Below the pieces are notes generated by a model. The model saw nothing but the letters and a program-made list of their open reading frames with translations, was not told the origin of the DNA and searched no databases. 63,259 bases of DNA, from positions 1 through 63,259 of the forward strand of contig NZ_JAGOGJ010000027.1 of assembly GCF_017996735.1 (NCBI RefSeq). The letters run 5' to 3'. This document shows positions 47,981 through 56,824 of the stretch, piece by piece. Position 1 is the first letter of the stretch, and each line of letters opens with the position of its first letter. A program made the translations under genes and the position numbers. Origin of the DNA: Niveispirillum sp. Lineage in GTDB: Bacteria > Pseudomonadota > Alphaproteobacteria > Azospirillales > Azospirillaceae.

Positions 47981-49018
47981 TTATCCGCCCTCTGCCGCCT
48001 GGGTCAGGGCGCGGACGATGGATCGCCAGTCGTCCGCCACCGTGGGCAGGCGCGATTTCACCATCAGCAGGATGGCAAGGTCGCGTGTCCGGTCGATGCG
48101 CGGCAAGGTGCCGAAGGCGCCGGGGCTGGAAATGATGGGGCAGGAACCGTCGGGCAAGAGCGATTCGCACCACAGGCCGATGCCATAGCCCTTCATCATT
48201 TCCGCCGCTTCCGGCTGTTCCTTGCGGTTGGCCCCGCCGATCCGGTCGCGTTCCATCACGGGGAAGATGTCGGCCGGCAGGATGCGGCGCCCATCGCTGG
48301 ACAGGCCCTGTGAGGCGATCAGCAGCAGAATGCGTTCATAATCGTCGGGCGTCGCGATCAGGCCGCCGGCCACGCCCCATTTGTCGCCCCAGCGGCAGGC
48401 GGGCGACAGGCCCAGCGGATCGGCGATCAGGCGGCGGAACAGGCTGTTCCAGTCCGCCCCGCCCGCCTGTTCGGCCAGATAGGCGGCCACCTGCATCGAC
48501 ACGCCGGCATAGGCGAAGACCTGTCCCGGCTGCCCGATCAGGTCCATTTCCGCCAGCCCGCGTGCCGCCGCCGCCGGGGTGGGATAGCGCCGGTCCTGCC
48601 GCACCGGCCCGATGGCAGGCAGGGCGGAGGTGTGGCTCATCAGTTGGGCGAGCGTGATGCCGGCGGCGGGACCCGTGGCGATCAACCCGGCCTGCCCCAG
48701 GGTCAGGTCCAGACGCAACCGGCCCTGCGCCACCAGGGCCATGATCACCAGGCCCGCCACCCATTTGCTGGCCGAGGCCACGGGAATGGCCGTGCCCGGC
48801 CCGATATCCCCGAAATAGCCGCGATACAGCACCCGTCCCCGGTGATGGGCGATGGCGGCCACCCCGTCCAGCCGGTGGCGGCGGATGGCCGCCTGGATCA
48901 GGCCTGTCACCGACGGCAGGTCGGGCGATGAGGGGTCAACGACCGTCGCCCCCGCCGGCCAGAGCGGCAGCAGGGGGGCGGTGGCAATCAAGGACAGGAT
49001 CAGGCGGCGGCTATGCAT
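47981..49018 (-). CDS. Serine hydrolase of the beta-lactamase/penicillin-binding (class C-like) family
   Basis: A 345-residue secreted protein. Signal peptide (LILSLIATAPLLPLWPAG). The catalytic SxxK is SASK in IPVASASKWVAGLVI; a tyrosine in VFAYAGVSMQ is in the place of YxN, but without the Asn. The rest follows the EstB/class C layout (HRGRVLYRGYFGDI before, RIGGANRKE later). Likely an esterase or peptidase on D-amino-acid substrates rather than a true beta-lactamase. Located in the periplasm. Confidence 0.85.
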   Translation of the reverse strand: MHSRRLILSLIATAPLLPLWPAGATVVDPSSPDLPSVTGLIQAAIRRHRLDGVAAIAHHRGRVLYRGYFGDIGPGTAIPVASASKWVAGLVIMALVAQGRLRLDLTLGQAGLIATGPAAGITLAQLMSHTSALPAIGPVRQDRRYPTPAAAARGLAEMDLIGQPGQVFAYAGVSMQVAAYLAEQAGGADWNSLFRRLIADPLGLSPACRWGDKWGVAGGLIATPDDYERILLLIASQGLSSDGRRILPADIFPVMERDRIGGANRKEQPEAAEMMKGYGIGLWCESLLPDGSCPIISSPGAFGTLPRIDRTRDLAILLMVKSRLPTVADDWRSIVRALTQAAEGG

Positions 49019-49078
49019 CGTGGCGCATCCGAAAGGCGGGTACCCTTCCTGATACGGGGCAGAGGCGCCAACCCTGTC

Positions 49079-50494
49079 TCAGCCACCGACAGTGGTGGTC
49101 AGGGTCTGGTCCCCGCGCCGGACGGCGATGGTCCAGCGGCGCACCTGACCGGCCAGGGCCGCATCCAGATCGCCCACGCGGCGGATATCGGCATTGTTGA
49201 CCGACAGGACGACGTCACCCGGCCGCAGGCCCAGCGACGCGGCGGGCGACCCGCGCCCGACCTCCAGCACCACCACACCGCTGTCGGCCCCGTCGAAGCG
49301 CAGTTCTTCCACCAGCGCCGGGTTCAGGTTGGCGACCTTGGCCCCCGTCAGGGGCGTGCGGCCGGCCAGGGTGGTCTCATTGCGCGGCGGGTCCTCCGGC
49401 GGGCCGATCAGGCGCAGGGGCAGCGTCTGCTCCCGCCCGCCGCGCAGCACCGTGATGCTGGTATTGCCGCCCACGCCCAGCGTGGCCACGCGATAGCGCA
49501 TGCTGTCCGGGTCGTCCACGGCCTTGCCATTGACGGCGGTGACCACGTCACCGACCTTCAGCCCCGCCTGATCCGCCGGCCCGCCCTTGCGCACCTGATT
49601 GATCAGCACACCCGCTGGGCGCGGCAGCCCCATGGAGGAGGCGATATCGCTGGTTACGGCCTGACCACCGGCGCCGATCCAGGGGCGCACCAGCTTGCCG
49701 CCATTGCGGACCGCATCGACCACGGTGCGCACCATGTTGGCGGGGATGGCGAAACCGATGCCGATGGACCCGCCCGACCGGCTGTAGATCGCGGTGTTGA
49801 TGCCGACCAGACGCCCATCCATGCCGATCAGCGCCCCGCCGGAATTGCCGGGATTGATGGCGGCATCGGTCTGGATGAAGAAATTATAGTCCGAGATGCC
49901 GACGGCGGTGCGCGCCACGGCCGACACGATACCGCTGGTCACCGTCTGGCCCACGCCGAACGGGTTGCCGATGGCCAGGACCAGATCGCCCACCTCCAGA
50001 TCGTCGCTGTCATGCATCTGCAGGACGGGCAGCTTCTCCTTGCCCGGATCAATGCGCAGCACGGCAAGATCGACCTGTTCGTCGGTGGTGATCAGCTTGG
50101 CGGCGAATTCGCGCCGGTCGGCCAGGACCACGGTGATCTCGTCACTGTCCTTGATCACATGGGCATTGGTGACGATCAGCCCGTCGGACGCCAGGATCAC
50201 GCCGGAGCCCAGGCTGCTTTCCACCCGTTCGCGCGGGATGCCGGACAGGGCGTCCCCAAAGAAGCGCTGGAACAGCGGGTCCTGCAGCAGCGGCGAAATC
50301 CGCTGCTGCACCCGCCGCTTGGTGTAGATGTTCACCACGGCGGGGCCGGCCTGTTTCACCAGCGGCGCGAACGACATCGCGATGTCGGCGCGGCTGGCCG
50401 GCACAGTCTGGGCCAGCGCCGTGGGCAGCGGGGTCAGCAAGGCGGCGGCCAGCGTCAGGGCTACCAGACGGGGGGCGATGGCGTTCATCTTCAT
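49079..50494 (-). CDS. Do/DegP-like periplasmic serine protease with two PDZ domains
   Basis: A 471-residue HtrA-type protease. Signal peptide (LVALTLAAALLTPLPTALAQ). The triad is His in IVTNAHVI, Asp in QVDLAVLRID, Ser in NPGNSGGALI. PDZ1 is at about 275-360 (GVLINQVRKGGPADQAGLKVGDVV) and PDZ2 at about 375-465 (GVVVLEVGRGSPAASLGLRPGDVVLSVN). These proteases remove or refold damaged envelope proteins. Start ATG 50494; another ATG at 50488 is equally close. The frame opens upstream over the lipoprotein gene, but that part is not coding. Confidence 0.93.
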   Translation of the reverse strand: MKMNAIAPRLVALTLAAALLTPLPTALAQTVPASRADIAMSFAPLVKQAGPAVVNIYTKRRVQQRISPLLQDPLFQRFFGDALSGIPRERVESSLGSGVILASDGLIVTNAHVIKDSDEITVVLADRREFAAKLITTDEQVDLAVLRIDPGKEKLPVLQMHDSDDLEVGDLVLAIGNPFGVGQTVTSGIVSAVARTAVGISDYNFFIQTDAAINPGNSGGALIGMDGRLVGINTAIYSRSGGSIGIGFAIPANMVRTVVDAVRNGGKLVRPWIGAGGQAVTSDIASSMGLPRPAGVLINQVRKGGPADQAGLKVGDVVTAVNGKAVDDPDSMRYRVATLGVGGNTSITVLRGGREQTLPLRLIGPPEDPPRNETTLAGRTPLTGAKVANLNPALVEELRFDGADSGVVVLEVGRGSPAASLGLRPGDVVLSVNNADIRRVGDLDAALAGQVRRWTIAVRRGDQTLTTTVGG

Positions 50495-50519
50495 ATCCGG
50501 GGGGTGAACGGGACAGGGA

Positions 50520-50780
50520 TCAGCAACGGGCCTGACAGCTTTGAAGTTCGGCCTTGCAGGTGGCCCCCATGCCGTAATCGGTGCGCCCGACCTGGGAGGT
50601 GTTGCCCGGGCTGGCCGACTGCTGGTCCATGCAGATATTGTTGTCGCGATTGCACTGCGCCATGCAGGCCCGGCGCGGGTCCAGGCCCTCACGCGATTCG
50701 CGTTGGGCGGGGGCGGCCATGCAACCGGCAAGGCTGGCCAAGGCCAGCAGGGATGCGGCGACGCGGGCGACATTCTTCAT
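50520..50780 (-). CDS. Small cysteine-rich lipoprotein
   Basis: An 86-residue protein. Lipobox LAGC in ALASLAGCMAAP, so the Cys anchors it. The mature part has five further cysteines (RACMAQC, NICMD, GATCKAE, QSCQARC), likely giving disulfides in the periplasm. ATG 50780 begins the signal peptide. It precedes the HtrA protease gene by 25 bases on the same strand and may share its transcript. No family recognised. Confidence 0.75.
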   Translation of the reverse strand: MKNVARVAASLLALASLAGCMAAPAQRESREGLDPRRACMAQCNRDNNICMDQQSASPGNTSQVGRTDYGMGATCKAELQSCQARC

Positions 50781-50979
50781 GATCGGGCTTCCGAAAGGGG
50801 ACCTGGCCTGCATCCTAGGCCGATCGGCGAAGGGCGCAACAGGGTTGGTTGTCGCGGACGAAGATGGCGGCCGTTGGGCGATACCAGAATCAATAAGAAG
50901 TATAAGTTTACGCAATTTCTCCTAAATAAAGATCGGTATTCTGTCAGAAACGAAAACGGCGACCCGGACGAAGACAGGT

Positions 50980-52182
50980 TCAAGCTGCCATGCCGGCCGC
51001 GTGCCCGCTGGACCAGGCCCACTGGAAATTGTACCCGCCCAGCCAGCCGGTGACGTCCACCGCCTCCCCCACCACAAAAAGGCCGGGGATCTTTTTCGCT
51101 TCCATGGTCTTGGACGACAGTTCCGCCGTATCCACCCCGCCCAGCGTCACCTCCGCGGTACGGTAGCCCTCTGTCCCGTCCGGATGCACCGTCCAGGCGT
51201 GCAGGGCAGCGGCGACCGTCATCAGGTCGGCATCCTTGATATCGGCCACGGGCCGGTTGACCAGCGGGGCAGGACCGATCAGCGCCACCTCGAACAGTCG
51301 CTCGGCAAAGCGGCGCGGCAGAATCTCGCCCAGGATGGTTTTCAGTTCCGCCTTGTGCCGGGTCCGCTTCAGCCCTTTCAGATGCTCGGCCAGGGGCTGG
51401 TCGGGCGACAGGTCGATGCGCACCCCCTGGCCTTCACGCCAGTAGGAGGAGATTTGCAGGATCGACGGGCCCGACAGGCCGCGATGGGTGATCAGCAGCG
51501 CCTCCCGGAACCGCCCCTTGCCGCAGGAAACCGCGCCTTCCAGCGGCACGCCCGACAAATCCTTCAGCTTTTCCAGATCGGCCGGTGCGAAGGTCAGCGG
51601 CACCAGGGCCGGGCGAGGCTCCACAATGTTGAGGTCCCATTTCCGGGCCAGACGGAAGGCGAAGTCGGTCGCCCCCATCTTGGGGATCGACGGGCCGCCG
51701 GTGGCCAGGATGAAGCTGTCGGACGTAAAGCTGCCGTGGCTGGTGGTGACGCGGAACCCGCCGCCTTCCACCGCTGTCACGTCATCGATGCGGCATGCTG
51801 TGCGGATGGCCACGCCGGCATCGGCGCATTCATCCAGCAGCATGCCCAGGATGCGGCCCGCGCCGTCATCACAGAACAGTTGGCCCAGCTTCTTTTCGTG
51901 CCAGCCGATGCCGTGCCGGTCGACCAGGGCGATAAAATCATGCTGCGTGTGCCGCTTCAGGGCGGAGATGGCGAAATGCGGATTGGCCGACAGATACCGG
52001 TCGGGCTTCGTCTCCAGATTGGTGAAGTTGCAGCGCCCGCCGCCGGAGATCAGGATCTTTTTCCCCACCTTCTCCGCATGGTCCAGCACCAGCACGCGCC
52101 GTCCGCGCCGCCCGGCAAAGATGGCGGCATAGAGCCCGGCGGCCCCGCCCCCGGTGATGATGATGTCGTGATGTGTGCTCAT
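50980..52182 (-). CDS. HI0933/BaiN-family FAD-dependent oxidoreductase
   Basis: A 400-residue flavoprotein. The N-terminal Rossmann motif is GGGAAGLYAAIFAGRRGRRVLVLD and the next conserved block KILISGGGRCNFTN is the HI0933 family mark. FILATGGPSIPKMGATDFAF and the C-terminal FVVGEAVDVTGWLGGYNFQWAWSSG complete the FAD site. Family members are often labelled aminoacetone oxidase or BaiN; the real substrate is unproven. Cytoplasmic. Confidence 0.9.
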   Translation of the reverse strand: MSTHHDIIITGGGAAGLYAAIFAGRRGRRVLVLDHAEKVGKKILISGGGRCNFTNLETKPDRYLSANPHFAISALKRHTQHDFIALVDRHGIGWHEKKLGQLFCDDGAGRILGMLLDECADAGVAIRTACRIDDVTAVEGGGFRVTTSHGSFTSDSFILATGGPSIPKMGATDFAFRLARKWDLNIVEPRPALVPLTFAPADLEKLKDLSGVPLEGAVSCGKGRFREALLITHRGLSGPSILQISSYWREGQGVRIDLSPDQPLAEHLKGLKRTRHKAELKTILGEILPRRFAERLFEVALIGPAPLVNRPVADIKDADLMTVAAALHAWTVHPDGTEGYRTAEVTLGGVDTAELSSKTMEAKKIPGLFVVGEAVDVTGWLGGYNFQWAWSSGHAAGMAA

Positions 52183-52213
52183 GGTGGTGCGTTACCAGGG
52201 AACGCGCATCCGA

Positions 52214-53635
52214 TCAATCATCCCCTTCCAGATCATCCAGATCGGGCAGGCCCTTGGCGTTGGTCAGCTTGCATTTGGCGAAGTCGACGCCGCGCAGGTC
52301 GGCATTGGTCAGGTTGGCGTCGGTCAGGTCGGCGCCCTTGATGCTGACATTGCGGATCTGGGCCTGTCGCAGATCGGCCCCGGACAGGTTTGCCCCCGTC
52401 AGGTCGGCACCGACCAGGATGGCCTTGCCCAGGCGCGCGCGCTCCAGATTGGTTTGCCAGTCATGCCCCTGGATATTGATGGGCGAGGCCAGCACCCCCG
52501 TCATGTCGGCCCCCACCAGCATGGACCGGATCAGCCGGGCCCCGCGCATATTGGCGTTGCGGATATTGGCCCCGCGCAGATCGGCCGATGACAGGTCGGC
52601 CATCAGCAGGGCGGAGCGCGACAGGTTGGCGTTGCGCAGCACGGCCCCGCGAAAGATGCCCGCCGACAAGGTCATGCGCGACAGGTCCATGCCCGTCAGA
52701 TCCTTGCCCGACAGGTCCAGTTGCCGCCCCTGCGTGCCATTGGTTTCGATCCATTTGGCGTGGGCCGTCAGCATGTCGGCCAGGCTTTCCTCCATGCCGG
52801 CCAACTGCTCGATGGTCTTCACATCCTCCATATTGGCCAGGGTCAGGTCGACCCCGTCCAGGATGGCGCCGATCAGATTGGCGCCCTTCAGGTTGGCATG
52901 GCGCAGGATGGCCCCGGTCATGATGGCGCCTTCCAGATTGGCGCCTTCCAGATTGGCCTCCGTCAGGTCGCAACTGGTCAGGTCACATCCCGTCAGGTTG
53001 CTGTCCGACAGGTTGGCCTTGCACAGGATGGACCCGCGCAGATCGGCATCGCGCAGGTCGGTCTGCATCACAAAGCTGTCGGACAGCCGCGCCCTGGACA
53101 GGGTGGCGCGCATGATCACGGCCTTGGACAGGTCGGCCTCCGCGCTGGACTGCACCGATACCAGCTCGCCATTGCGGGCCAGCGCCAGGGTGCCGTTGCG
53201 GAAATCGGCGGATGTCAGGTTGCAACTGATCATGACGGCCCCGCGCAGGATGGCGCCCCGCATGTCGGCCGCGGTCAGGTCGGCATGCATCAGGTCGGCT
53301 TCCGCCAGATCGGCCGCGTAGAAATTGGTCATGCGCAGGTCGGCGCCGCGCAGCAGGGTATTATGCAGCTTGGCCCCGGTGAAATCGGCCGAGGCCAGCA
53401 CCGAACCCGACAGGTCCAGATTCGACAATTCACACAGCTTGAAATGCGCCCGCACACCGGTGACGCGCTGTTCCACGAAGGCCTGATGCTGCTTCAGCAT
53501 CACGTCGATTTCGTTCTGCGTGATCTTGTTGCGATAGACGCCCAGACGGTCATCCAGCAGCGAGGGCGATTTCTGAATCGCCACGCGGCTGAGATCGACG
53601 CTGGAGGAACCGCCGGTGCGGGTGAATTTCGACAT
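52214..53635 (-). CDS. Pentapeptide-repeat protein
   Basis: A 473-residue protein. After a non-repeat N-terminus (about 1-85, with NKITQNEIDVMLKQHQAFVE) it consists of A(D/N)Lxx-type pentapeptides forming a right-handed quadrilateral beta-helix (for example SGSVLASADFTGAKLHNTLLR, ADLRMTNFYAADLAEADLM). A helical break near residues 275-310 (TIEQLAGMEESLADMLTAH) splits the solenoid in two. It has no signal peptide and no membrane segment. Some relatives mimic DNA and protect gyrase; no evidence for that here. ATG 53635 (MSKFTRTGG) is used. Confidence 0.87.
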   Translation of the reverse strand: MSKFTRTGGSSSVDLSRVAIQKSPSLLDDRLGVYRNKITQNEIDVMLKQHQAFVEQRVTGVRAHFKLCELSNLDLSGSVLASADFTGAKLHNTLLRGADLRMTNFYAADLAEADLMHADLTAADMRGAILRGAVMISCNLTSADFRNGTLALARNGELVSVQSSAEADLSKAVIMRATLSRARLSDSFVMQTDLRDADLRGSILCKANLSDSNLTGCDLTSCDLTEANLEGANLEGAIMTGAILRHANLKGANLIGAILDGVDLTLANMEDVKTIEQLAGMEESLADMLTAHAKWIETNGTQGRQLDLSGKDLTGMDLSRMTLSAGIFRGAVLRNANLSRSALLMADLSSADLRGANIRNANMRGARLIRSMLVGADMTGVLASPINIQGHDWQTNLERARLGKAILVGADLTGANLSGADLRQAQIRNVSIKGADLTDANLTNADLRGVDFAKCKLTNAKGLPDLDDLEGDD

Positions 53636-53763
53636 CGGACCCAAGGCCTGGAAACAATGCCGGAAACTCTCCGGCCCTTGTAAACGCATTAAGACACGCA
53701 CTGGTTATAACGCAAAGAGGTAATGCGAACGGTCAGGGCCCTGTCGCGCGAAGATCACACGGG

Positions 53764-54183
53764 CTAATCCATATCGACCTTGCCGCGCATCTTCTTGACG
53801 CCCGACCGGGTGGTTTTTGCATCCAGCCGGCGGGTCTTGGATGCCAGGGTGGGCCGCGTGGGCCGGCGCGGCGCCTGCCGTTCCGCCGCTTTGGCCAGAA
53901 TCTCCACCAGCCTGGCCTTGGCATCCTCCCGGTTGCGTTCCTGGCTGCGATGGGCCTGGGCCACCAGCACCAGCACCCCGTCCGCCGTCAGCTTGCGCCC
54001 CGCCACACCGCGCACCCGCTGCTTCAACCAGTCGGGCAGGGTGGGGGAGTTGGCGACGTCGAAACGCAGTTGCACCGCCGTTTCCACCTTGTTGACATTC
54101 TGCCCGCCCGGCCCGCCGGCGCGCAGGAAGCTTTCCTGAAGCTCCTCCTCGTCGATGGCGATATAGGGGGTGATGGGGATCAT
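53764..54183 (-). CDS. arfB: Alternative ribosome-rescue factor ArfB (YaeJ)
   Basis: A 139-residue peptidyl-tRNA hydrolase that frees stalled ribosomes. RAGGPGGQNVNKVET holds the GGQ motif. The C-terminal tail is basic and Pro/Arg/Lys-rich (RRPTRPTLASKTRRLDAKTT) and enters the empty mRNA channel. It lacks the codon-recognition domain of RF1/RF2, as expected. ATG 54183 (MIPITPYIAID) matches ArfB; the frame opens at 54240. Confidence 0.93.
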   Translation of the reverse strand: MIPITPYIAIDEEELQESFLRAGGPGGQNVNKVETAVQLRFDVANSPTLPDWLKQRVRGVAGRKLTADGVLVLVAQAHRSQERNREDAKARLVEILAKAAERQAPRRPTRPTLASKTRRLDAKTTRSGVKKMRGKVDMD

Positions 54184-54236
54184 GGTTCCGGTTCCGCTGG
54201 CCTGTCCACGCCAACAACAGGAAACGGCGCCCTCCG

Positions 54237-54677
54237 TCAAGGGCCGGGCGGGGTCGTGGGCTTGCGCTCGGGAACGGGGGACGATTGCGCCGGCGTCGGC
54301 GCCCCCTTCTTCCGCCCATGGGTGATGCGCGGTTCCGGCGGATCGATGCGCGGCGCATCGGGGCCGACGGCACTGCCTGGCGGCGGCGCGGGCGGGGACG
54401 GGTCCTGCAACGCCCGCTGTGCCCGTTCGGCATCCAGCCGCAAGATATCGGCATCCCGTTGCCGCATCGGGTCGGCGTCGGGCCGCAGCGACATGTCGGC
54501 CCCGCCGCGCAGGATGTCCGCCTGCGCCCGGCCGCGTTCAGCGTCCAGCGGGCTGGGGCTGGCGGGCAGGCCGGGCAGACCCGGCGGCGGCGACAGAAGC
54601 GGGTTCTCCTGCGCCCCGGACGGGGGGCACAGCAGGAACAGGGCGGCCAGTGCCGGAAGGATCATCGCCTTTGTCAT
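54237..54677 (-). CDS. Secreted proline-rich hypothetical protein
   Basis: A 146-residue protein with signal peptide (AMILPALAALFLLCPPSGAQ). The mature part is rich in Pro, Ala, Asp and Arg (NPLLSPPPGLPGLPASPSP), with DAERGRAQADILRGGADM and RQRDADILRLDAERAQRAL as probable helices. It looks disordered. Low complexity makes the coding call only moderate, but the signal peptide supports it. It precedes arfB on the same strand. Confidence 0.55.
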   Translation of the reverse strand: MTKAMILPALAALFLLCPPSGAQENPLLSPPPGLPGLPASPSPLDAERGRAQADILRGGADMSLRPDADPMRQRDADILRLDAERAQRALQDPSPPAPPPGSAVGPDAPRIDPPEPRITHGRKKGAPTPAQSSPVPERKPTTPPGP

Positions 54678-54898
54678 GGGGACCATATGGGCACCAGGGC
54701 CGCATCCGCACAGGGGTGGTGCCAGCCATGCGACCCGCACTGCAACAAGCCCTTGCATGAACGGCGGTTCGCATGGATAAGCTGATCCCACGACGCACCC
54801 GCACGTGCCCCTGGCCCTTTGTGCCATGCAACGACGTCAGGCGTCCTTTTTGGCAGCACCGGTCAACCGTGGGCCGGTACCCCGAGAGGGATAGTCAC

Positions 54899-54937
54899 AT
54901 GAACGCCGTTTCCCGCCGCGAAGGCATGGTCCGGTAA
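54899..54937 (+). CDS. Candidate 12-residue leader peptide upstream of ODC
   Basis: ATG 54899 is preceded by GAGAGGG (54884-54890) with an 8-base spacer, a better ribosome site than many real genes have. It encodes MNAVSRREGMVR then TAA, with three arginines. The stop overlaps a short GGTCC/GGACC hairpin. It lies 211 bases before the ornithine decarboxylase start. Arginine-rich leader ORFs control ornithine decarboxylase in enterobacteria; similarity here is in position and composition only. Confidence 0.35.
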   Translation: MNAVSRREGMVR

Positions 54938-55148
54938 GGACCCCGCTGGTTCGCTTCGTCCGTTGACGCTTTGAGGTCTTTTGCGACCCGGCAATCACGA
55001 CGCGGCACCAGATCCCGATATTCCCGCACATGTCGGCCGGCCGGTCCGTACCGCCCGCCGCCATCATTCCATATTTCCGCCCTGTTCCGCGCCCATTGAT
55101 CGGCGAGGCTGGGTGGCATGGGGTATTGTCCCCTGGAGGGTTCATTTC

Positions 55149-56402
55149 ATGGCCCAGGTCCGTTTTCGCACCGCCGTTGCCCCCCTGCGCCGCGCCTCTG
55201 TCCGCCCGGCCGGTCCCGCCCTGCCCAGCGTCGACCGGATGGTGGCACGGCTGGAACCGGCGGAACCCATGCATTGCATCCGCCCCGCCACCCTGCGCGC
55301 TACTGCCGGCCGCTTCCTGGACCTGTTCGGCCATGCCACGGGCGGGATGGGCGATGTGCTGTATGCCGTGAAGTGCAATCCCGACCCTGCCTTTCTGCGT
55401 GCCCTGTATCATGGCGGCATCCGGCATTTCGACTGTGCGTCCCCGGCCGAAATCCGCGTGGTGCGGCAGATGTTTGCCGACGCCCATATCCACTACATGC
55501 ATCCGGTGAAGAACCGCGCCGCCATCGCCAAGGCCTATGCCGATCATGGCGTGCGCGACTTCTCGCTGGACAGCCTGGAGGAACTGGAAAAGATCCTGGC
55601 GGTCACGGGCCATGCAGGCGACCTGGGCCTGTTCGTCCGCCTCGCCATGCCCAAGGGCAAGGCCGCCTATGATCTGTCGGGCAAGTTCGGGGCCGGGTTC
55701 GATGATGCGGTCGCCCTGCTGCGCCGTGCCCGCGCGGTCGGCGCGCGCGTTGGCCTGTGCTTCCATGTTGGCAGCCAGATGCTGGAACCCGCCGCCTATG
55801 GCCGTGCGCTGGAACTGGCGGGCCGGGTGATCGATGCGGCGGGCGTGGCCGTCGATGTGCTGGATATCGGCGGCGGCTTCCCCGTTGCCTATCCGGACAT
55901 GGACCCGCCCGACCTGACGCTGTACATGGACGAGATCGCGCGCGGCCTGGCCGCCCTGAACCTGCCCGCCGGCACCCGCATCTGGTGCGAGCCGGGCCGC
56001 GCCCTGGTGGCGGCCGGCGGGTCGGTCGTGGTGCAGGTGGAACGCCGCCGGGGCAGTGATGAGCTGTTCATCAATGACGGCGTCTATGGCAGCCTGTCGG
56101 ACGCGGGCGTGCCCGGCTTCCTGTTCCCCTGCCGCCTGATCCGCCGCTCCGACGCGCCCCTGGTGCCGTTCAGCTTCTGGGGTCCCACCTGTGACAGTGC
56201 GGACCGCATGAAAGGTCCCTTCCTGCTGCCCGCCGATATGCGCGAAGGCGACTGGATCGAGATCGGGCAACTGGGGGCCTATGGCGCCACCCTGCGCACG
56301 GAATTCAACGGCTTCGATCAGGCGCATCTGGTGGAAGTGTGCGATGGCCCGCTGCTGGAAACCGCTGGTCATGCGGTCGCCGCATCGGTATGCGCGGCGT
56401 GA
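55149..56402 (+). CDS. Type III PLP-dependent (ornithine/lysine) decarboxylase
   Basis: A 417-residue alanine-racemase-fold decarboxylase. VLYAVKCNPDPAFL carries the PLP lysine near residue 75. HFDCASPAEI, MHPVKNRAAI and CFHVGSQMLEP follow. The glycine loop DIGGGFPVAYP, EPGRALV and the catalytic Cys in FWGPTCDSADRM are typical of ornithine decarboxylase. It should make putrescine, which the homospermidine synthase encoded next uses. ATG 55149 fits; about 50 residues of N-terminal extension precede the core. Ornithine versus lysine preference cannot be decided. Confidence 0.9.
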   Translation: MAQVRFRTAVAPLRRASVRPAGPALPSVDRMVARLEPAEPMHCIRPATLRATAGRFLDLFGHATGGMGDVLYAVKCNPDPAFLRALYHGGIRHFDCASPAEIRVVRQMFADAHIHYMHPVKNRAAIAKAYADHGVRDFSLDSLEELEKILAVTGHAGDLGLFVRLAMPKGKAAYDLSGKFGAGFDDAVALLRRARAVGARVGLCFHVGSQMLEPAAYGRALELAGRVIDAAGVAVDVLDIGGGFPVAYPDMDPPDLTLYMDEIARGLAALNLPAGTRIWCEPGRALVAAGGSVVVQVERRRGSDELFINDGVYGSLSDAGVPGFLFPCRLIRRSDAPLVPFSFWGPTCDSADRMKGPFLLPADMREGDWIEIGQLGAYGATLRTEFNGFDQAHLVEVCDGPLLETAGHAVAASVCAA

Positions 56403-56824
56403 CACCGCGCGGTTCGCGCAACAGGGAGTATAATGTGAAATGACCCGAGAATAATGGCATCGCATGCGGAACGATCACGGCACCCGCAGAGCCCGGGGCC
56501 AAGATCATATGGGTTAATATCCAGATGGGACGGCCCCGGAAAAAGCTGATCTGCGTTCCTTTCGCCGATCAGCGCCGGGGTGTTACACGATTATTTCACA
56601 CGGAAGCCGTTGCACCGACCACGGGCCGGGTGATAGTTCGACAAGCATCATCTTCACTAATCGCAACGCTTGATATAGCATTGTGACAATTCCAAACCGG
56701 GCACGGTCCCATCCTGTTGGACGGGGCCGCGCCTTTCTGTTGTCCTGCATCACGTCTGAAGCACGTCAACCCCACAGCCATGAGGCTCCCATAGGCGGGT
56801 AATAGCCCCGGAGAACCCACGAAA
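56403..56824. other. 422-base gap before homospermidine synthase with attenuator-like hairpin
   Basis: A hairpin GGTCCCATCC (56705-56714) and GGACGGGGCC (56719-56728), loop TGTT, extends outward to pair 12 of 14 positions. It is followed by CTTTCTGTTGT, about 90 bases before the gene start. It could be an intrinsic terminator used as an attenuator. No coding sequence is supported. Confidence 0.45.

Noticed and set aside
47981..49018. Antibiotic-resistance beta-lactamase
   Set aside because: SxxK is present but the YxN Asn is missing at the expected place, and no resistance context exists; a general serine hydrolase is more likely.
52173..53321. 382-residue plus-strand frame full of Arg-Ser-Ala repeats
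   Set aside because: The repetition is the complement of the pentapeptide repeats on the minus strand; it has no independent coding support.
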